Shown: positions 45,529 to 54,783 of the stretch, one piece after another
Layout: each line of letters starts with the position of its first letter
How positions within the stretch are numbered: position 1 is the stretch's first letter
NCBI RefSeq assembly: GCF_005222695.1
Contig: NZ_STGG01000006.1
Location: 62,001-126,000, forward strand
Length of the DNA: 64,000 bases
Origin: Massilia sp. HP4
GTDB taxonomy: Bacteria > Pseudomonadota > Gammaproteobacteria > Burkholderiales > Burkholderiaceae_D
Direction of reading: 5' to 3'
The notes under the pieces: generated by a model
What the model was told of the DNA's origin: nothing
The model's database searches: none
The model's input: only the letters and a program-made list of their open reading frames with translations
Translations under genes and position numbers: made by a program

Positions 45529-46464
45529 TCAGGCGCGATGCATGCGTAGCCAGGCCCCGACATCGACCGTCGGGATGCCGCGCGCCACGTTATAGGTCTG
45601 TTCCTTGTCCCACCACATGCCGTCGCCGCGCGCAAAAGCGATGCGGTAGGCCGCCATGCCATCGGCAGGATTGGCGGCGAGGTCAAACGCCAACCGTGCA
45701 TCGGTCAGCAGTTCGCGCTGCACCGCGCGCCCGGTCACGGCATCGACGACGTCTGCCAGCTGGCCGTAGGACACCGTGTCGCTGGCCAGGTAGACCACCC
45801 GGTTGGCGATCGGCGGCTGCTCGAACAGGATGGCGGCCACGCAGCGGCCGATGTCGTCGGGCGTGGTGACGGTCACCCGGGTGTCCCAGCTGCCCAGGCC
45901 GCGCACGATCCCCGCTTCCAGGTCGACCAGGCCGAAGGCCGGCTCGAACAGGAAGCTGGTGAACATGCCGGTCGAGACGATGATCCAGTCGGTCGCCTGC
46001 TGCGCCCGCAGCATACCCCGCACCTCGAACTGCTCGTCGAAGACCGGCTGGCCGCTGCCCTTGCCAACGATGTCGTAGTCCACGCCGAACTGCCATGGAA
46101 TGTAGCGCCGCACGCCGGCATCGAGCACCGCCCGGGTCAGCCTGCGCTGCGTTCCCGGCCCCGCAACGAAACCGGTGTAGCCGATCACGGTATCGAAACG
46201 GCGCAGCAGCGCCACCAGGTCGGCGCTGTCGCGCGTGGCAAGATCGAATGCCAGCAGGCCAACCCCCAGCGCGCGCAGTTCGTCATGGGCCTGCACCTGG
46301 GCCGGCGTCGGCGCCGCCAGCGCGCGTGGCGAGACCAGCGCGACCAGCGCAATGCCAGCGTCCCTGCAGCGTGGCGCCAGGTGGCGCAGGACGGCCATGC
46401 CGAGTTCGCCGGCGCCAAGCACCAGCATGCCGCCGTCCTGCGCGATCGAGGTCGATTGATTCAT
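45529..46464 (-). CDS. NmrA/isoflavone-reductase-like NAD(P)H oxidoreductase
   Basis: A 311-residue atypical SDR. The nucleotide-binding motif is VLGAGELGMAVLRHL (GxGxxG). VIGYTGF and RRYIPWQFGVDYD, then IIVSTGMFTSFLFEP, correspond to the aromatic-alcohol-reductase/PCBER branch, where a conserved lysine normally follows; here QFGVDYD suggests a related reductase or a regulator-like NmrA fold. It is divergent from a LysR gene, which is the probable regulator. Substrate unknown. Confidence 0.8.
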   Translation of the reverse strand: MNQSTSIAQDGGMLVLGAGELGMAVLRHLAPRCRDAGIALVALVSPRALAAPTPAQVQAHDELRALGVGLLAFDLATRDSADLVALLRRFDTVIGYTGFVAGPGTQRRLTRAVLDAGVRRYIPWQFGVDYDIVGKGSGQPVFDEQFEVRGMLRAQQATDWIIVSTGMFTSFLFEPAFGLVDLEAGIVRGLGSWDTRVTVTTPDDIGRCVAAILFEQPPIANRVVYLASDTVSYGQLADVVDAVTGRAVQRELLTDARLAFDLAANPADGMAAYRIAFARGDGMWWDKEQTYNVARGIPTVDVGAWLRMHRA

Positions 46465-46599
46465 TTTCTTGACATCCTTGCTGTGGAAAGCGTCCAGTAT
46501 AGAAATGCGGCTTCGCTGGCATAAGCCGTCGGCGCCTGGTTTCAGAATTGCGATAAATGGGATAATCGTGGTTCGACGGTGCAGCGCAGGAGGACGACC

Positions 46600-47559
46600 T
46601 TGGACAAGCTACGGGCAATGCAGATCTTTTCTCGCGTGGTCGAGGCGCGCAGCTTTGCCGGCGCCGCCCGCAGCCTGTCGCTGCCGCGCTCCACCGTCAG
46701 CCGCTCGATCCAGGAGCTCGAAGCGGCGCTGGGCGCGAGCCTGCTGCAGAGAACGACGCGCACCCTGCGCCTGACGCCGAACGGCAGCCTGTATTACGAC
46801 CACTGCCAGCGCATCCTGCGCGACATCGAAGGCATCGAGGACATCCTGTCCGAGGGCGCCGCCAGTCCACGCGGATTGCTGCGGGTGGACATGACGGCGT
46901 CCTTCGCGCGGGCGCTCGTGATACCGGCCCTGCACGACTTTCGGGCGCGCTATCCGGACATCGACCTGTCGCTGACGCTGGACGACCGGCCGGTGGAACT
47001 GATCCAGGAAGGCGTCGATTGCGCGGTCCGCGCGGGCACGCCGGAGGCCCTTTCGCTGCTGGTCGCGCGCAGGATCGGCAGCTTCGACTGGATCACCTGC
47101 GCCGCGCCCGGCTACCTGCGGCGCCATCCCGCGCCGTGCACGCCGGACGACCTGGTGCGCCACGAGATCGTCGGATTCCAGTCGGGCCGCAACGGCCGCG
47201 CAGGCGGCTGGACCTTCGATGTGGACGGCGAACCGCGCACGATCGAAGCCGGCGCGCGGCTCACGCTGAACGAGACCGACGCCTACCTGGCCTGCGGCCT
47301 GGAGGGCCTGGGGCTGATCCGGATCGCCAGCTACCTGGCTGCCCCGCACCTGCGCGCCGGCCGCCTGGTCAGCGTCCTGGCCGGCTACCAGGGCGAGCCG
47401 GTGCCCCTGTCGCTGGTGTATCCTCAAAACCGGCACCTGTCGTCGGCGGTGCGTGCCTTCGCCGATTGGCTCGGCGAGCTGTATCGCGCACGCGAGCCGG
47501 GCTGGCAGCCGGCCGGATGGGGCGCCCGCGCCCCGGCGCCGGCGGATATGGCACCATAG
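46600..47559 (+). CDS. LysR-family transcriptional regulator
   Basis: A 319-residue regulator. The winged helix-turn-helix is at about residues 1-60 (AMQIFSRVVEARSFAGAARS, then STVSRSIQELE). The periplasmic-binding-like effector domain follows (RGLLRVDMTASFARALVIPAL). The start is TTG at 46600, with AGGAGG seven bases upstream; it gives the family's usual beginning DKLRAMQIF. The GTG at 46579 is in frame but unsupported. It is divergent from the NmrA-like reductase, with 135 bases between. No T-N11-A box stood out. Confidence 0.88.
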   Translation: MDKLRAMQIFSRVVEARSFAGAARSLSLPRSTVSRSIQELEAALGASLLQRTTRTLRLTPNGSLYYDHCQRILRDIEGIEDILSEGAASPRGLLRVDMTASFARALVIPALHDFRARYPDIDLSLTLDDRPVELIQEGVDCAVRAGTPEALSLLVARRIGSFDWITCAAPGYLRRHPAPCTPDDLVRHEIVGFQSGRNGRAGGWTFDVDGEPRTIEAGARLTLNETDAYLACGLEGLGLIRIASYLAAPHLRAGRLVSVLAGYQGEPVPLSLVYPQNRHLSSAVRAFADWLGELYRAREPGWQPAGWGARAPAPADMAP

Positions 47560-47577
47560 GCCTGTCGCCGAAAAAAA

Positions 47578-47592
47578 CGTAGTAGATTTTCT
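47578..47592 (+). promoter_or_regulatory. Weak second HexR-like site upstream of zwf
   Basis: CGTAGTAGATTTTCT, 11 of 15 identical to the strong site and exactly 32 bases upstream of it, about three helical turns. It could be an auxiliary site, but the match is poor. Confidence 0.3.
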
Positions 47593-47609
47593 TGATTGAA
47601 GAGTATTTA

Positions 47610-47624
47610 TGTAGTAAATTTACA
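47610..47624 (+). promoter_or_regulatory. HexR-like site upstream of zwf
   Basis: TGTAGTAAATTTACA, a near-palindrome 33 bases before the zwf start. It is the best match to the known HexR box in this window. The hexR gene is 1.5 kb downstream, right after zwf. Confidence 0.75.
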
Positions 47625-47657
47625 CAAATATTTTCTCCCACGCAGAACCTACCGATC

Positions 47658-49127
47658 ATGGCCCTTTCCGATTTCGACCTCGTTTTCTTTGGCGGCAGCG
47701 GCGACCTTGCGATGCGCAAGCTGCTGCCCGCGATGTACTCGCGCGACGTCTGCAACGACCTGCCTGAAAGCAGCCGCATCATCTGCGTGGGCCGCGACGA
47801 GGCGACGCAAGAGGAATTTTTGCGCATGGTCGAGACCAATTCGAAGCCACACATCAAGGACGGCCCGGATGAAGCGAGCTGGGAGCGCTTTTTGCAGCGC
47901 ATCACGTATGTCGCGCTGAACGCGACCGACGTCTCGACCTACCAGGCCCTGGTCGAGGCCCTGCGCGACGATCCATCGCTCACCCGCGTCTACTACCTCG
48001 CCACGCCGCCGCAGCTGTTCGCCCGGATCTGCGACAACTTGGCCAAGACCGGCCTGGCCACGCCGAATTCGCGCGTGGTGCTCGAGAAGCCCCTGGGCCG
48101 CGACCTGGCCTCGGCCAAGCAGATCAACCTCGACGTCGGCAAGGTGTTCGCCGAGTCGCAGATTTATCGCATCGACCACTACCTGGGCAAGGAGACCGTG
48201 CAGAACCTGCTGGCGCTACGCTTCGGGAACATCCTGTTCGAGCCGCTGTGGCGCCGCGAATGGATCTCGGACGTGCAGATCACGATCGCCGAGAAGATCG
48301 GCGTCGGCAACCGCCTGGGCTACTACGACAACTCCGGCGCGCTGCGCGACATGCTGCAGAACCACCTGCTGCAGCTGCTGTGCATCGTGGCGATGGAGCC
48401 GCCCGCGTCGATCGCACCGGACGCCGTGCGCGACGCCAAGCTGCAGGTATTGAGGTCGTTAAAGCGGTTTACCCCGACCACGCTGTCGCAGAACATCATC
48501 CGCGGCCAGTACCGCGCCGGTTATATCGACGGCCAGCCGGTGCCGGGCTACCGCGAGGAACCCGATGCGCCCAAGAGCTCGCGCACCGAGACCTTCGTTG
48601 CGATGAAGGCCGAGATCGACACCTGGCGCTGGGCCGGCGTGCCGTTCTACCTGCGCACCGGCAAGCGCATGGCCGACCGCCTGGCCGAGATCGTGGTGCG
48701 TTTCAAGCCGATCCCGCATTCGATCTTCAACCAGCCGACGTCGAGCTTCCAGCCCAACAGCCTGGTGATCCGCCTGCAGCCGGACGAAGGCCTGTCGATG
48801 AACCTGATGGCCAAGACGCCGGGCGATTCGATGCGCCTGAAGCAGGCCGAGCTCGAACTCGATTTCCGCGAGCAGTTCAAGGCGCCGCGCATGGAGGCCT
48901 ATGAACGCCTGCTGCTCGACGTGCTGCGCGGCCAGCTGACCCTGTTCATGCGCGGCGACGAACTCGAAGCGGCCTGGGAGTGGGTCGAGCCGATCCTCGA
49001 GCACTGGGAACAGGACGACAGCGCGCCCGCGCCCTACACCTCGGGCACCTGGGGCCCGGCCTCGGCCAGCGCCCTGATCGGCCGCGACGGCCTGCAGTGG
49101 CGCGAAGAAGCGCTGCCGGAAGACTAA
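47658..49127 (+). CDS. zwf: Glucose-6-phosphate dehydrogenase
   Basis: A 489-residue NADP-dependent enzyme oxidising glucose 6-phosphate to 6-phosphogluconolactone. The dinucleotide motif [15 protein letters not shown] is at the N terminus, and the active-site signature RIDHYLGKE is at about residue 177. RTGKRMADR and the C-terminal GTWGP support the call. ATG at 47658 was chosen; the in-frame frame opens earlier at 47592 but contains the HexR-like site. hexR follows after 16 bases. Confidence 0.97.
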   Translation: MALSDFDLVFFGGSGDLAMRKLLPAMYSRDVCNDLPESSRIICVGRDEATQEEFLRMVETNSKPHIKDGPDEASWERFLQRITYVALNATDVSTYQALVEALRDDPSLTRVYYLATPPQLFARICDNLAKTGLATPNSRVVLEKPLGRDLASAKQINLDVGKVFAESQIYRIDHYLGKETVQNLLALRFGNILFEPLWRREWISDVQITIAEKIGVGNRLGYYDNSGALRDMLQNHLLQLLCIVAMEPPASIAPDAVRDAKLQVLRSLKRFTPTTLSQNIIRGQYRAGYIDGQPVPGYREEPDAPKSSRTETFVAMKAEIDTWRWAGVPFYLRTGKRMADRLAEIVVRFKPIPHSIFNQPTSSFQPNSLVIRLQPDEGLSMNLMAKTPGDSMRLKQAELELDFREQFKAPRMEAYERLLLDVLRGQLTLFMRGDELEAAWEWVEPILEHWEQDDSAPAPYTSGTWGPASASALIGRDGLQWREEALPED

Positions 49128-49143
49128 CGCCCGAGACCTATCT

Positions 49144-49998
49144 ATGCTGCTCGACTCGATCCGCACCCAGCTCGACTCGCTCTCCAAATCGGAGCGCAAG
49201 GTGGCGCTCGCGGTGCTGGCCGCGCCTTCCGCGACCGTGAGCCAGAACATCACCGCCCTGGCGCGCAACGCGGGGGTGTCGGAACCGACCGTGGTGCGCT
49301 TTTGCCGCACGCTCGGCTACGACGGCTGGCACGAGTTCAAGCTCAAGCTGGCGCAAGGCCTGGCGCTGGCGCTACCCGGCGCCAGCGAGGCGCCGCACCA
49401 GGACGACCTGGCGTCGGACCTGATCAACAAGATCTGCAGCCGCTCGATCAACACCCTGCTCGACCTGCGCAACAACCTCAAGCCCGAGCTGGTCCAGCAG
49501 GCGCTCGAGATCCTGGCGCGCGCCAACAAGATCGAGTTCTACGGCCAGGGCACGTCCGGCTTCGTGGCCGCCGACGCCCAGCACAAGTTCTTCCGCTCGG
49601 GCGTGCCGACGGTGGCGTATACCGATCCGGCGATCCACTCGATCGCGGCAGCCCTGCTGCGCGAAGGCGATGCGGTGGTGGCGATCTCGCAGCGCGGCAA
49701 CAACCCGGCGCTGACGCGTTCGGCCAAGCTGGCCAAGGCCGGCGGCGCCGACGTGATCGTGCTGGCGCCATCGGGCACGCCGCTGGCCGAGATGGCGACG
49801 CTGCTGATCCCGATCGACCTGGTGTTCGCGACCGATCCCTATACCCCGATCTCGGCGCGCCTGGCCTACCTGGTCGTGATCGACGTGCTGGCGGTGGGCC
49901 TGGCCCTGCGCCGCGGGCCGGAATTTCGCAAGAAGATGCAGAACGCGCAGAAGGCGCTGCAAGAATTCGACATGCAGTTCGATTCCTTCATCGGCTGA
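49144..49998 (+). CDS. hexR: HexR, MurR/RpiR-family regulator of glucose catabolism
   Basis: A 284-residue repressor. The N-terminal RpiR-type helix-turn-helix (about 1-75) includes SKSERKVALAVLAAP and ITALARNAGVSEPTVVRFCRTLG, given in parts. The SIS sugar-phosphate-binding domain (about 125-260) includes EFYGQGTSGFVAADAQHKF and VVAISQRGNNP. HexR of pseudomonads represses zwf, edd and gap genes and is released by KDPG. Here it sits directly after zwf, and HexR-like boxes precede zwf, edd and pgi in this window. It is probably co-transcribed with zwf and so autoregulated. Confidence 0.9.
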   Translation: MLLDSIRTQLDSLSKSERKVALAVLAAPSATVSQNITALARNAGVSEPTVVRFCRTLGYDGWHEFKLKLAQGLALALPGASEAPHQDDLASDLINKICSRSINTLLDLRNNLKPELVQQALEILARANKIEFYGQGTSGFVAADAQHKFFRSGVPTVAYTDPAIHSIAAALLREGDAVVAISQRGNNPALTRSAKLAKAGGADVIVLAPSGTPLAEMATLLIPIDLVFATDPYTPISARLAYLVVIDVLAVGLALRRGPEFRKKMQNAQKALQEFDMQFDSFIG

Positions 49999-50108
49999 TC
50001 CCGCGCTGCGGCAAGCAGCCCATTTGGTCTAGAATGGGCGGTTACCGACGCTTGCCGTTTGACCCATGCACATCATTCTTTCATTGGCTGATCGGCCCTG
50101 ACTTGCCA

Positions 50109-51107
50109 ATGCCGACGTTCTACAAGCTCCTCTTGTCGGCCCTGGTTGCGGCCGGCGCCCTGACGATGTGCATGGCCAGGTCCGACCTGCGGGTGCCCGC
50201 GCCGGTCGTGATGCGCAGCGTGAGCGGCGTCGAGGGCCTCGAAGTACGCCATATCGGCTTCGACCGTGCCGGCGCAGGCCCATTCCAGCCGCTGTTCGGC
50301 CTTGACGACGTGCTGCCGGCCGCTTATCCATTCGTGCTCCATCTCGACAAGGTCTATCGCCGCGCCGGCCCGGGCAGCTTCGTCGTGCGCCCCCGCGGGG
50401 ACGTCCGCGCGCGCTACCTGGTCGAGGAACATGCCGACCGCTCCGAAGAGCGGCCCGATCGCATCACCAGCCTGTCGATCCGCGACCGCGACAGCGATGA
50501 ACTGCTCGGCCGGAAGTTCCTGCGCGCCCGGCAGGACCAGGCCGGACGCAGCCGGGCTGGCGACGATGCGATGGCATTCGTGCGCAGGGTGCTGGGCACC
50601 GAGGCCCCGGCCGGCAGCCGGCTCGACGCGCCATCGTATGGCGCGGCGCCCGTCACGCACACCCCGCTTCGGGTCGGCCGCATCGACCCTCCCATCCATG
50701 GGGGCGACGGCTGTCCGCCGTCCTACCGGATCGACATGGCGGCTTCGCCCCGGCAGTTCGATGCCGGGGCATGGTCATTCCGGCCCTGGGACGACGTCGA
50801 CAGCTTTGCCTGCACCGGCAATTTCATCCTGGTGGCCTCGGGCGACGGCGCGCGCCTGCTGCTCGACTTGCTGGACCCGAGCGGCAAGCACCTGTTCCAG
50901 ACCGAGGTCGCGATGCCGCTCGATGCGCGCGCCGGCGCGACGGTACAACGCTTGCGGGTGAACGGCGAGCGCCTGCAGGCCGACGTGCATTATCGTCCTG
51001 GCAAGCTCCCCGATGGCAAGCCCAGCTTGCGCCAGCGCTTCAGGCTCGTGATTTCGATGACGCCGCCGGACGCCGGACCTCCTCCGGCGGCGGTGGCTGT
51101 AAAATAG
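50109..51107 (+). CDS. Hypothetical secreted protein
   Basis: A 332-residue protein of unknown function. The N terminus (MPTFYKLLLSALVAAGAL, residues 1-18) is a signal peptide or membrane anchor. Cys22 follows in TMCMAR, but the context is not a clean lipobox. The rest is a polar, beta-rich region with no motif I can name and only two other cysteines, in GDGCPPSY and FACTGN. The ATG at 50109 gives the N-terminal hydrophobic region directly; the open frame extends to 49302 only as a shadow of hexR. It lies between hexR and the GAF-domain gene. Confidence 0.65.
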   Translation: MPTFYKLLLSALVAAGALTMCMARSDLRVPAPVVMRSVSGVEGLEVRHIGFDRAGAGPFQPLFGLDDVLPAAYPFVLHLDKVYRRAGPGSFVVRPRGDVRARYLVEEHADRSEERPDRITSLSIRDRDSDELLGRKFLRARQDQAGRSRAGDDAMAFVRRVLGTEAPAGSRLDAPSYGAAPVTHTPLRVGRIDPPIHGGDGCPPSYRIDMAASPRQFDAGAWSFRPWDDVDSFACTGNFILVASGDGARLLLDLLDPSGKHLFQTEVAMPLDARAGATVQRLRVNGERLQADVHYRPGKLPDGKPSLRQRFRLVISMTPPDAGPPPAAVAVK

Positions 51108-51135
51108 CGGTTTTCGACCAGCATTTTCGCCCGCC

Positions 51136-51633
51136 ATGCATATCAATCCCGAACGCAGCGAACGTCCCGACTATGACCTGCTGGTGCGCCAGGTGACCAG
51201 CGTCCTCGAGGGCGAACGCGACCTGACCGCCAACGCCGCGCAGTTCTCGGCCCTGGTCTATGACACCCTGTCCGACCTGAACTGGGCCGGCTTCTACTTC
51301 ACCGTGCCGTCGAAAAAAGGCGAAGGCCATGACCTGCTGGTCGGCCCGTTCCAGGGCAAGCCCGCCTGCGCCCGCATCCCGTTCGGCCGCGGCGTGTGCG
51401 GTACCACTGCTGTCGAAAAGAAGACCATCGTGGTGCCCGACGTACATGCCTTCCCCGGCCACATCGCCTGCGATTCGGCGTCGGCATCCGAGATCGTGAT
51501 CCCGGTGATCAAGGACGACCGCCTGATTGGCGTGTTCGATATCGACAGCCCCACGCCGGACCGCTTCTCGGAAGAAGACCGCGTGGGCCTGGAAGCCATG
51601 CTCGCGGCCTTTGTTGCCGGTACCGATTTCTAA
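51136..51633 (+). CDS. msrC: Free methionine-(R)-sulfoxide reductase (GAF domain)
   Basis: A 165-residue GAF-fold enzyme that reduces free Met-R-sulfoxide. The catalytic and resolving cysteines of the fRMsr group are in [17 protein letters not shown] and [15 protein letters not shown], given in parts. LNWAGFYF and [14 protein letters not shown] complete the signature. Length matches YebR/MsrC. It is upstream of tal by 26 bases, probably unrelated functionally but perhaps on the same transcript. Confidence 0.92.
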   Translation: MHINPERSERPDYDLLVRQVTSVLEGERDLTANAAQFSALVYDTLSDLNWAGFYFTVPSKKGEGHDLLVGPFQGKPACARIPFGRGVCGTTAVEKKTIVVPDVHAFPGHIACDSASASEIVIPVIKDDRLIGVFDIDSPTPDRFSEEDRVGLEAMLAAFVAGTDF

Positions 51634-51659
51634 TTGCGTCAAACCATCCAGAGACCCAC

Positions 51660-52589
51660 ATGAACCAACTCGAACAGCTCAAGCAGTACACCACCGTGGT
51701 TGCCGACACCGGCGACTTCCAGTCGATCAAGGCCTATGCCCCGCAGGATGCGACCACCAATCCGTCGCTGATCCTGAAGGCCGTGCAAAAGCCCGAATAC
51801 CGGCCGCTGCTCGAAAAAGCGATCGCCGACGCCCCGGGCGCCTCGGTCGAGGCGATCGTCGACAGCCTGCTGATCGCCTTCGGCGTCGAGATCCTCAAGT
51901 ATGTGCCGGGCCGCGTCTCGACCGAGATCGACGCCGCGCTGTCGTTCGATACCGAAGCGACGGTCGCCAAGGGCCGCGAGCTGATCGCCCTGTATGAAAA
52001 GAACGGCGTGTCGCGCGAGCGCGTGCTGATCAAGATCGCCTCGACCTGGGAAGGCATCCGCGCCGCCGAGATCCTGGAAAAAGACGGCATCCACTGCAAC
52101 CTGACCCTGCTGTTCTCGCTGTGCCAGGCGGTGGCCTGCGCCGAAGCGAACGTGAAGCTGATCTCGCCGTTCGTCGGCCGCATCTACGACTGGTACAAGA
52201 AATCGACCGGCCTCGAGTACCAGGGCGCCGACGATCCGGGCGTGCAGTCGGTCAAGGGCATCTACCAGTACTACCGCAAGTTCGGCTACGCCACCGAAGT
52301 GATGGGCGCGAGCTTCCGCAACACCTCGCAGATCCTGGAACTGGCCGGCTGCGACCTGCTCACCATCTCGCCCGACCTGCTGCAGAAGCTGGCCGACAGC
52401 GACGCGCCGGTCGAGCGCAAGCTGGTCAAGGACGACGGCGCCGACATCCAGAAGATCGCGATCGACGAAAAGACCTTCCGCTTCATGCTGAACGAAGACG
52501 CGATGGGCACCGAGAAGCTGGCCGAAGGCATCCGCGCCTTCGTGGCCGATTCGATCAAGCTCAAGCAGATGATCGAAGGCATGCGTTAA
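51660..52589 (+). CDS. tal: Transaldolase
   Basis: A 309-residue type I transaldolase (TalB-like) of the non-oxidative pentose phosphate pathway. The N-terminal signature [12 protein letters not shown] and the Schiff-base lysine region [18 protein letters not shown] are present. ATG at 51660 follows the GAF gene by 26 bases. A strong intrinsic terminator follows. With zwf, rpiA and pgi in the window, it completes a pentose-phosphate set that can bypass the lower Entner-Doudoroff flux. Confidence 0.97.
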   Translation: MNQLEQLKQYTTVVADTGDFQSIKAYAPQDATTNPSLILKAVQKPEYRPLLEKAIADAPGASVEAIVDSLLIAFGVEILKYVPGRVSTEIDAALSFDTEATVAKGRELIALYEKNGVSRERVLIKIASTWEGIRAAEILEKDGIHCNLTLLFSLCQAVACAEANVKLISPFVGRIYDWYKKSTGLEYQGADDPGVQSVKGIYQYYRKFGYATEVMGASFRNTSQILELAGCDLLTISPDLLQKLADSDAPVERKLVKDDGADIQKIAIDEKTFRFMLNEDAMGTEKLAEGIRAFVADSIKLKQMIEGMR

Positions 52590-52610
52590 ACGCGGCAGCG
52601 CGAACACGAG

Positions 52611-52636
52611 ACCCGGCCGCGGCCGGGTTTTTTTTT
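52611..52636 (+). terminator. Intrinsic terminator after tal
   Basis: ACCCGGCC-GC-GGCCGGGT followed by a run of T to 52636. It lies 21 bases after the tal stop codon and faces the convergent TetR gene. Confidence 0.9.
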
Positions 52637-52649
52637 GGGAGCGGTGCGG

Positions 52650-53267
52650 TCAGCGCGCCTTCAACCCCGCCAGGAAGGTATCGATCACCTCCCCACCCAG
52701 CGCCATCAGGTCGAACGACTCGCCGTCGAACAGCCAGTTGCGCAGCAGGCCGTCGAGCATGATCCACATGCAGGTCGCGCCATTATGCGGATCGACGCCG
52801 ACCGGTAGTTGGCCGTTCGCGCGCGCCTCGGCCAGGTTGGCTTGCATGCGCGCACGCCACTCGGCCACCGCTTCGCGCTTGCGCACGCGCGCCGAATCCA
52901 CCTCGTCGGTGAACTCGGTCTTGAGCGTGGCGATCTCGAATACCCGGCGTGCCTTTTCGTCGGTGACGACGATGTGGAGCACCGCCATCAACTCGTCGCG
53001 CAAGCGTTGCAGCGGATCGGCAACCTGGCGCTCGCCCAATTGCTTGACGGCCGTATCCATAGGCATTGTGGCGCGATCCATCATCGCGCTGAACACTGCC
53101 CCCTTATCGACAAAATGCCAATAAATCGCACCACGCGTTACACCTGCCGCGGTGGCAATGTGCTGTAATGTTGTCCGAGAAACACCCTGTTTTGCAAACA
53201 AGATTTCTGCTGCATCGAGAATGCTGTCGCGGGTCGCGGCTGCTTCTTCCTTCGTCCTGCGAACCAT
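52650..53267 (-). CDS. TetR-family repressor of the RND pump (AcrR-like)
   Basis: A 205-residue regulator. The N-terminal helix-turn-helix (about 10-58) is typical of AcrR/TtgR/MtrR: ILDAAEILFAKQGVSRTTLQ, IATAAGVTRGAIYWHF and DKGAVF. The C-terminal TetR_C_2-like domain binds hydrophobic drugs. It is divergent from the RND operon, with a 24-bp AcrR-like operator in the 169-bp gap, so it probably represses the pump genes and itself. No Shine-Dalgarno is strong before the ATG at 53267. Confidence 0.92.
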   Translation of the reverse strand: MVRRTKEEAAATRDSILDAAEILFAKQGVSRTTLQHIATAAGVTRGAIYWHFVDKGAVFSAMMDRATMPMDTAVKQLGERQVADPLQRLRDELMAVLHIVVTDEKARRVFEIATLKTEFTDEVDSARVRKREAVAEWRARMQANLAEARANGQLPVGVDPHNGATCMWIMLDGLLRNWLFDGESFDLMALGGEVIDTFLAGLKAR

Positions 53268-53308
53268 TTCTTTTGAGTAACCCTAGAATTAAAAGGTGCT
53301 TAAAACAT

Positions 53309-53336
53309 TTTACATACAGTCGTGATAGTATATAAA
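53309..53336 (+). promoter_or_regulatory. Candidate promoter of the RND efflux operon
   Basis: TTTACA (53309-53314), a 16-base spacer and TATAAA (53331-53336). It is overlapped almost completely by the AcrR-like operator, the usual layout for repression. Confidence 0.4.
53311..53334. promoter_or_regulatory. AcrR-like operator
   Basis: A 24-bp imperfect palindrome, starting TACATACA and ending TAGTATATA. Its left half and its size match the operator of E. coli AcrR (TACATACAT...). It lies between the divergent repressor and pump genes. Confidence 0.65.
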
Positions 53337-53436
53337 ACTATTTGCAAAAGCCAGCGCTGATCTTGCATCCCATGCATATGTTGTTGACCGGGGTGTGACA
53401 TCGACGCGAATTACTAACTAGAAGGAAGCACACGTA

Positions 53437-54753
53437 ATGCGCTCTGCCAACTCCTCATCCATGTCCCTCACCCGGGTCGCGGCCGCCACCATGGCCGCGT
53501 TGGTCCTGCTGTCCGCCTGCGGCAAGAAAGACGCAGCGCCGGCCGGCGGCGCGCCTGGCGGCCAGATGCCTGCACCGGAAGTCGGCGTCGTCACCGCCAA
53601 GTTCGAAACCGTCGCCCTGCAAACCGAGTTGCCTGCGCGCGTAGAACCGATCCGCACCGCCCAGGTCCGCGCCCGCGTTGACGGCGTGGTGCTCAAGCGC
53701 TCGTTCACCGAGGGCAGCATCGTCAAGCAGGGCCAGTCGCTGTTCACGATCGACCCGGCGCCTTACCAGGCCCAGCTCGCAGCCGCCCGCGCCGACGTGG
53801 CGCGCGCCGAAGCCAACCTGGTGGCGTCGCGCGCCATCGCCGAGCGCTACAAGCCGCTGGTCGAAGCCAACGCTGTCAGTAAACAGGAATTCGACAACGC
53901 CGTCGCCGCCCAAAAGCAAGGTGAGGCCGAAGTTGCCGCAGCCAAGGCCCAATTGAAGGTCGCGCAGATTAATGTTGGTTACACCAATGTGAACGCTCCC
54001 ATCTCGGGCCGCATCGGCCGCGCGCTGGTGACCGAAGGCGCCCTGGTGTCGGCGACCCAGTCGACCGAGCTGGCGCTGATCCAGCAGACCGACAATATGT
54101 ACCTCAACATCACCCAGTCGGCCACCGAGCTGCAGCGCCTGAAGAAGCAAGGCGGCGGCGCCGACAACGTGCCGGTGACCGTGCTGCTGGAAGACGGCTC
54201 CGAGCTGCCGACCCGCGGCAAGCTGCTGTTCTCGGACGTGACGGTCGACCCGGGCACCGGCCAGATCATCCTGCGCGCCACCGTGGCGAACACCAATAAC
54301 GCCCTGCTGCCGGGCCAGTACGTGCGCGTGCGCATCGCGCAAGCCTCGCTGCCGAACGGCATCCTGATCCCGCAGCAGGCCGTGACCCGCGGCGGCGCCC
54401 AGGGCGACACGCTGACCGTCGTCGGCGCCGACAACAAGCCGGTGCCGCGCAACGTCACCATCGCCTCCAACTCGGGCCAGAACTGGATCGTCACCGGCGG
54501 CCTGAAGGAAGGCGAGCGCGTGATGATCGATGGCTTCCAGAAGCTCCAGATGATGCCGCCAGGTACGCCGGTCAAGGCCGTCCCATGGCAGCCGAAGGCA
54601 GCGCCAGCCGGCGCCGCACCGGCCGCGGCGCAGCCGGGCACCCCGGAAGCGGCCACCGGCAATCCGGCCAATGCCGCACCGGCAGCGACCACGGCGACCC
54701 CGAACAAGGGTACGCCGGCGGCCGGCGCCGAAGCACCGGCCTCGAGCCGCTAA
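53437..54753 (+). CDS. RND efflux periplasmic adaptor (AcrA/MexA-like)
   Basis: A 438-residue lipoprotein adaptor. The signal peptide ends in a lipobox (LLSACGKKD). The adaptor domains are in order: beta-barrel and lipoyl segment (ALQTELPARVEPIRTAQVRARVDG..., shown in part as VRARVDGVVLKRSFTEG), a helical hairpin, NAPISGRIGRALVTEGALV, and a membrane-proximal domain. An Ala/Pro-rich C-terminal tail (about 60 residues) is lineage-like. AAGGAAG precedes the ATG. The permease gene follows by 30 bases. The call by subfamily is sure; the drug spectrum is not. Confidence 0.94.
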   Translation: MRSANSSSMSLTRVAAATMAALVLLSACGKKDAAPAGGAPGGQMPAPEVGVVTAKFETVALQTELPARVEPIRTAQVRARVDGVVLKRSFTEGSIVKQGQSLFTIDPAPYQAQLAAARADVARAEANLVASRAIAERYKPLVEANAVSKQEFDNAVAAQKQGEAEVAAAKAQLKVAQINVGYTNVNAPISGRIGRALVTEGALVSATQSTELALIQQTDNMYLNITQSATELQRLKKQGGGADNVPVTVLLEDGSELPTRGKLLFSDVTVDPGTGQIILRATVANTNNALLPGQYVRVRIAQASLPNGILIPQQAVTRGGAQGDTLTVVGADNKPVPRNVTIASNSGQNWIVTGGLKEGERVMIDGFQKLQMMPPGTPVKAVPWQPKAAPAGAAPAAAQPGTPEAATGNPANAAPAATTATPNKGTPAAGAEAPASSR

Positions 54754-54783
54754 GCGCCGCAGGACAAGAACAGGAATAATTCA

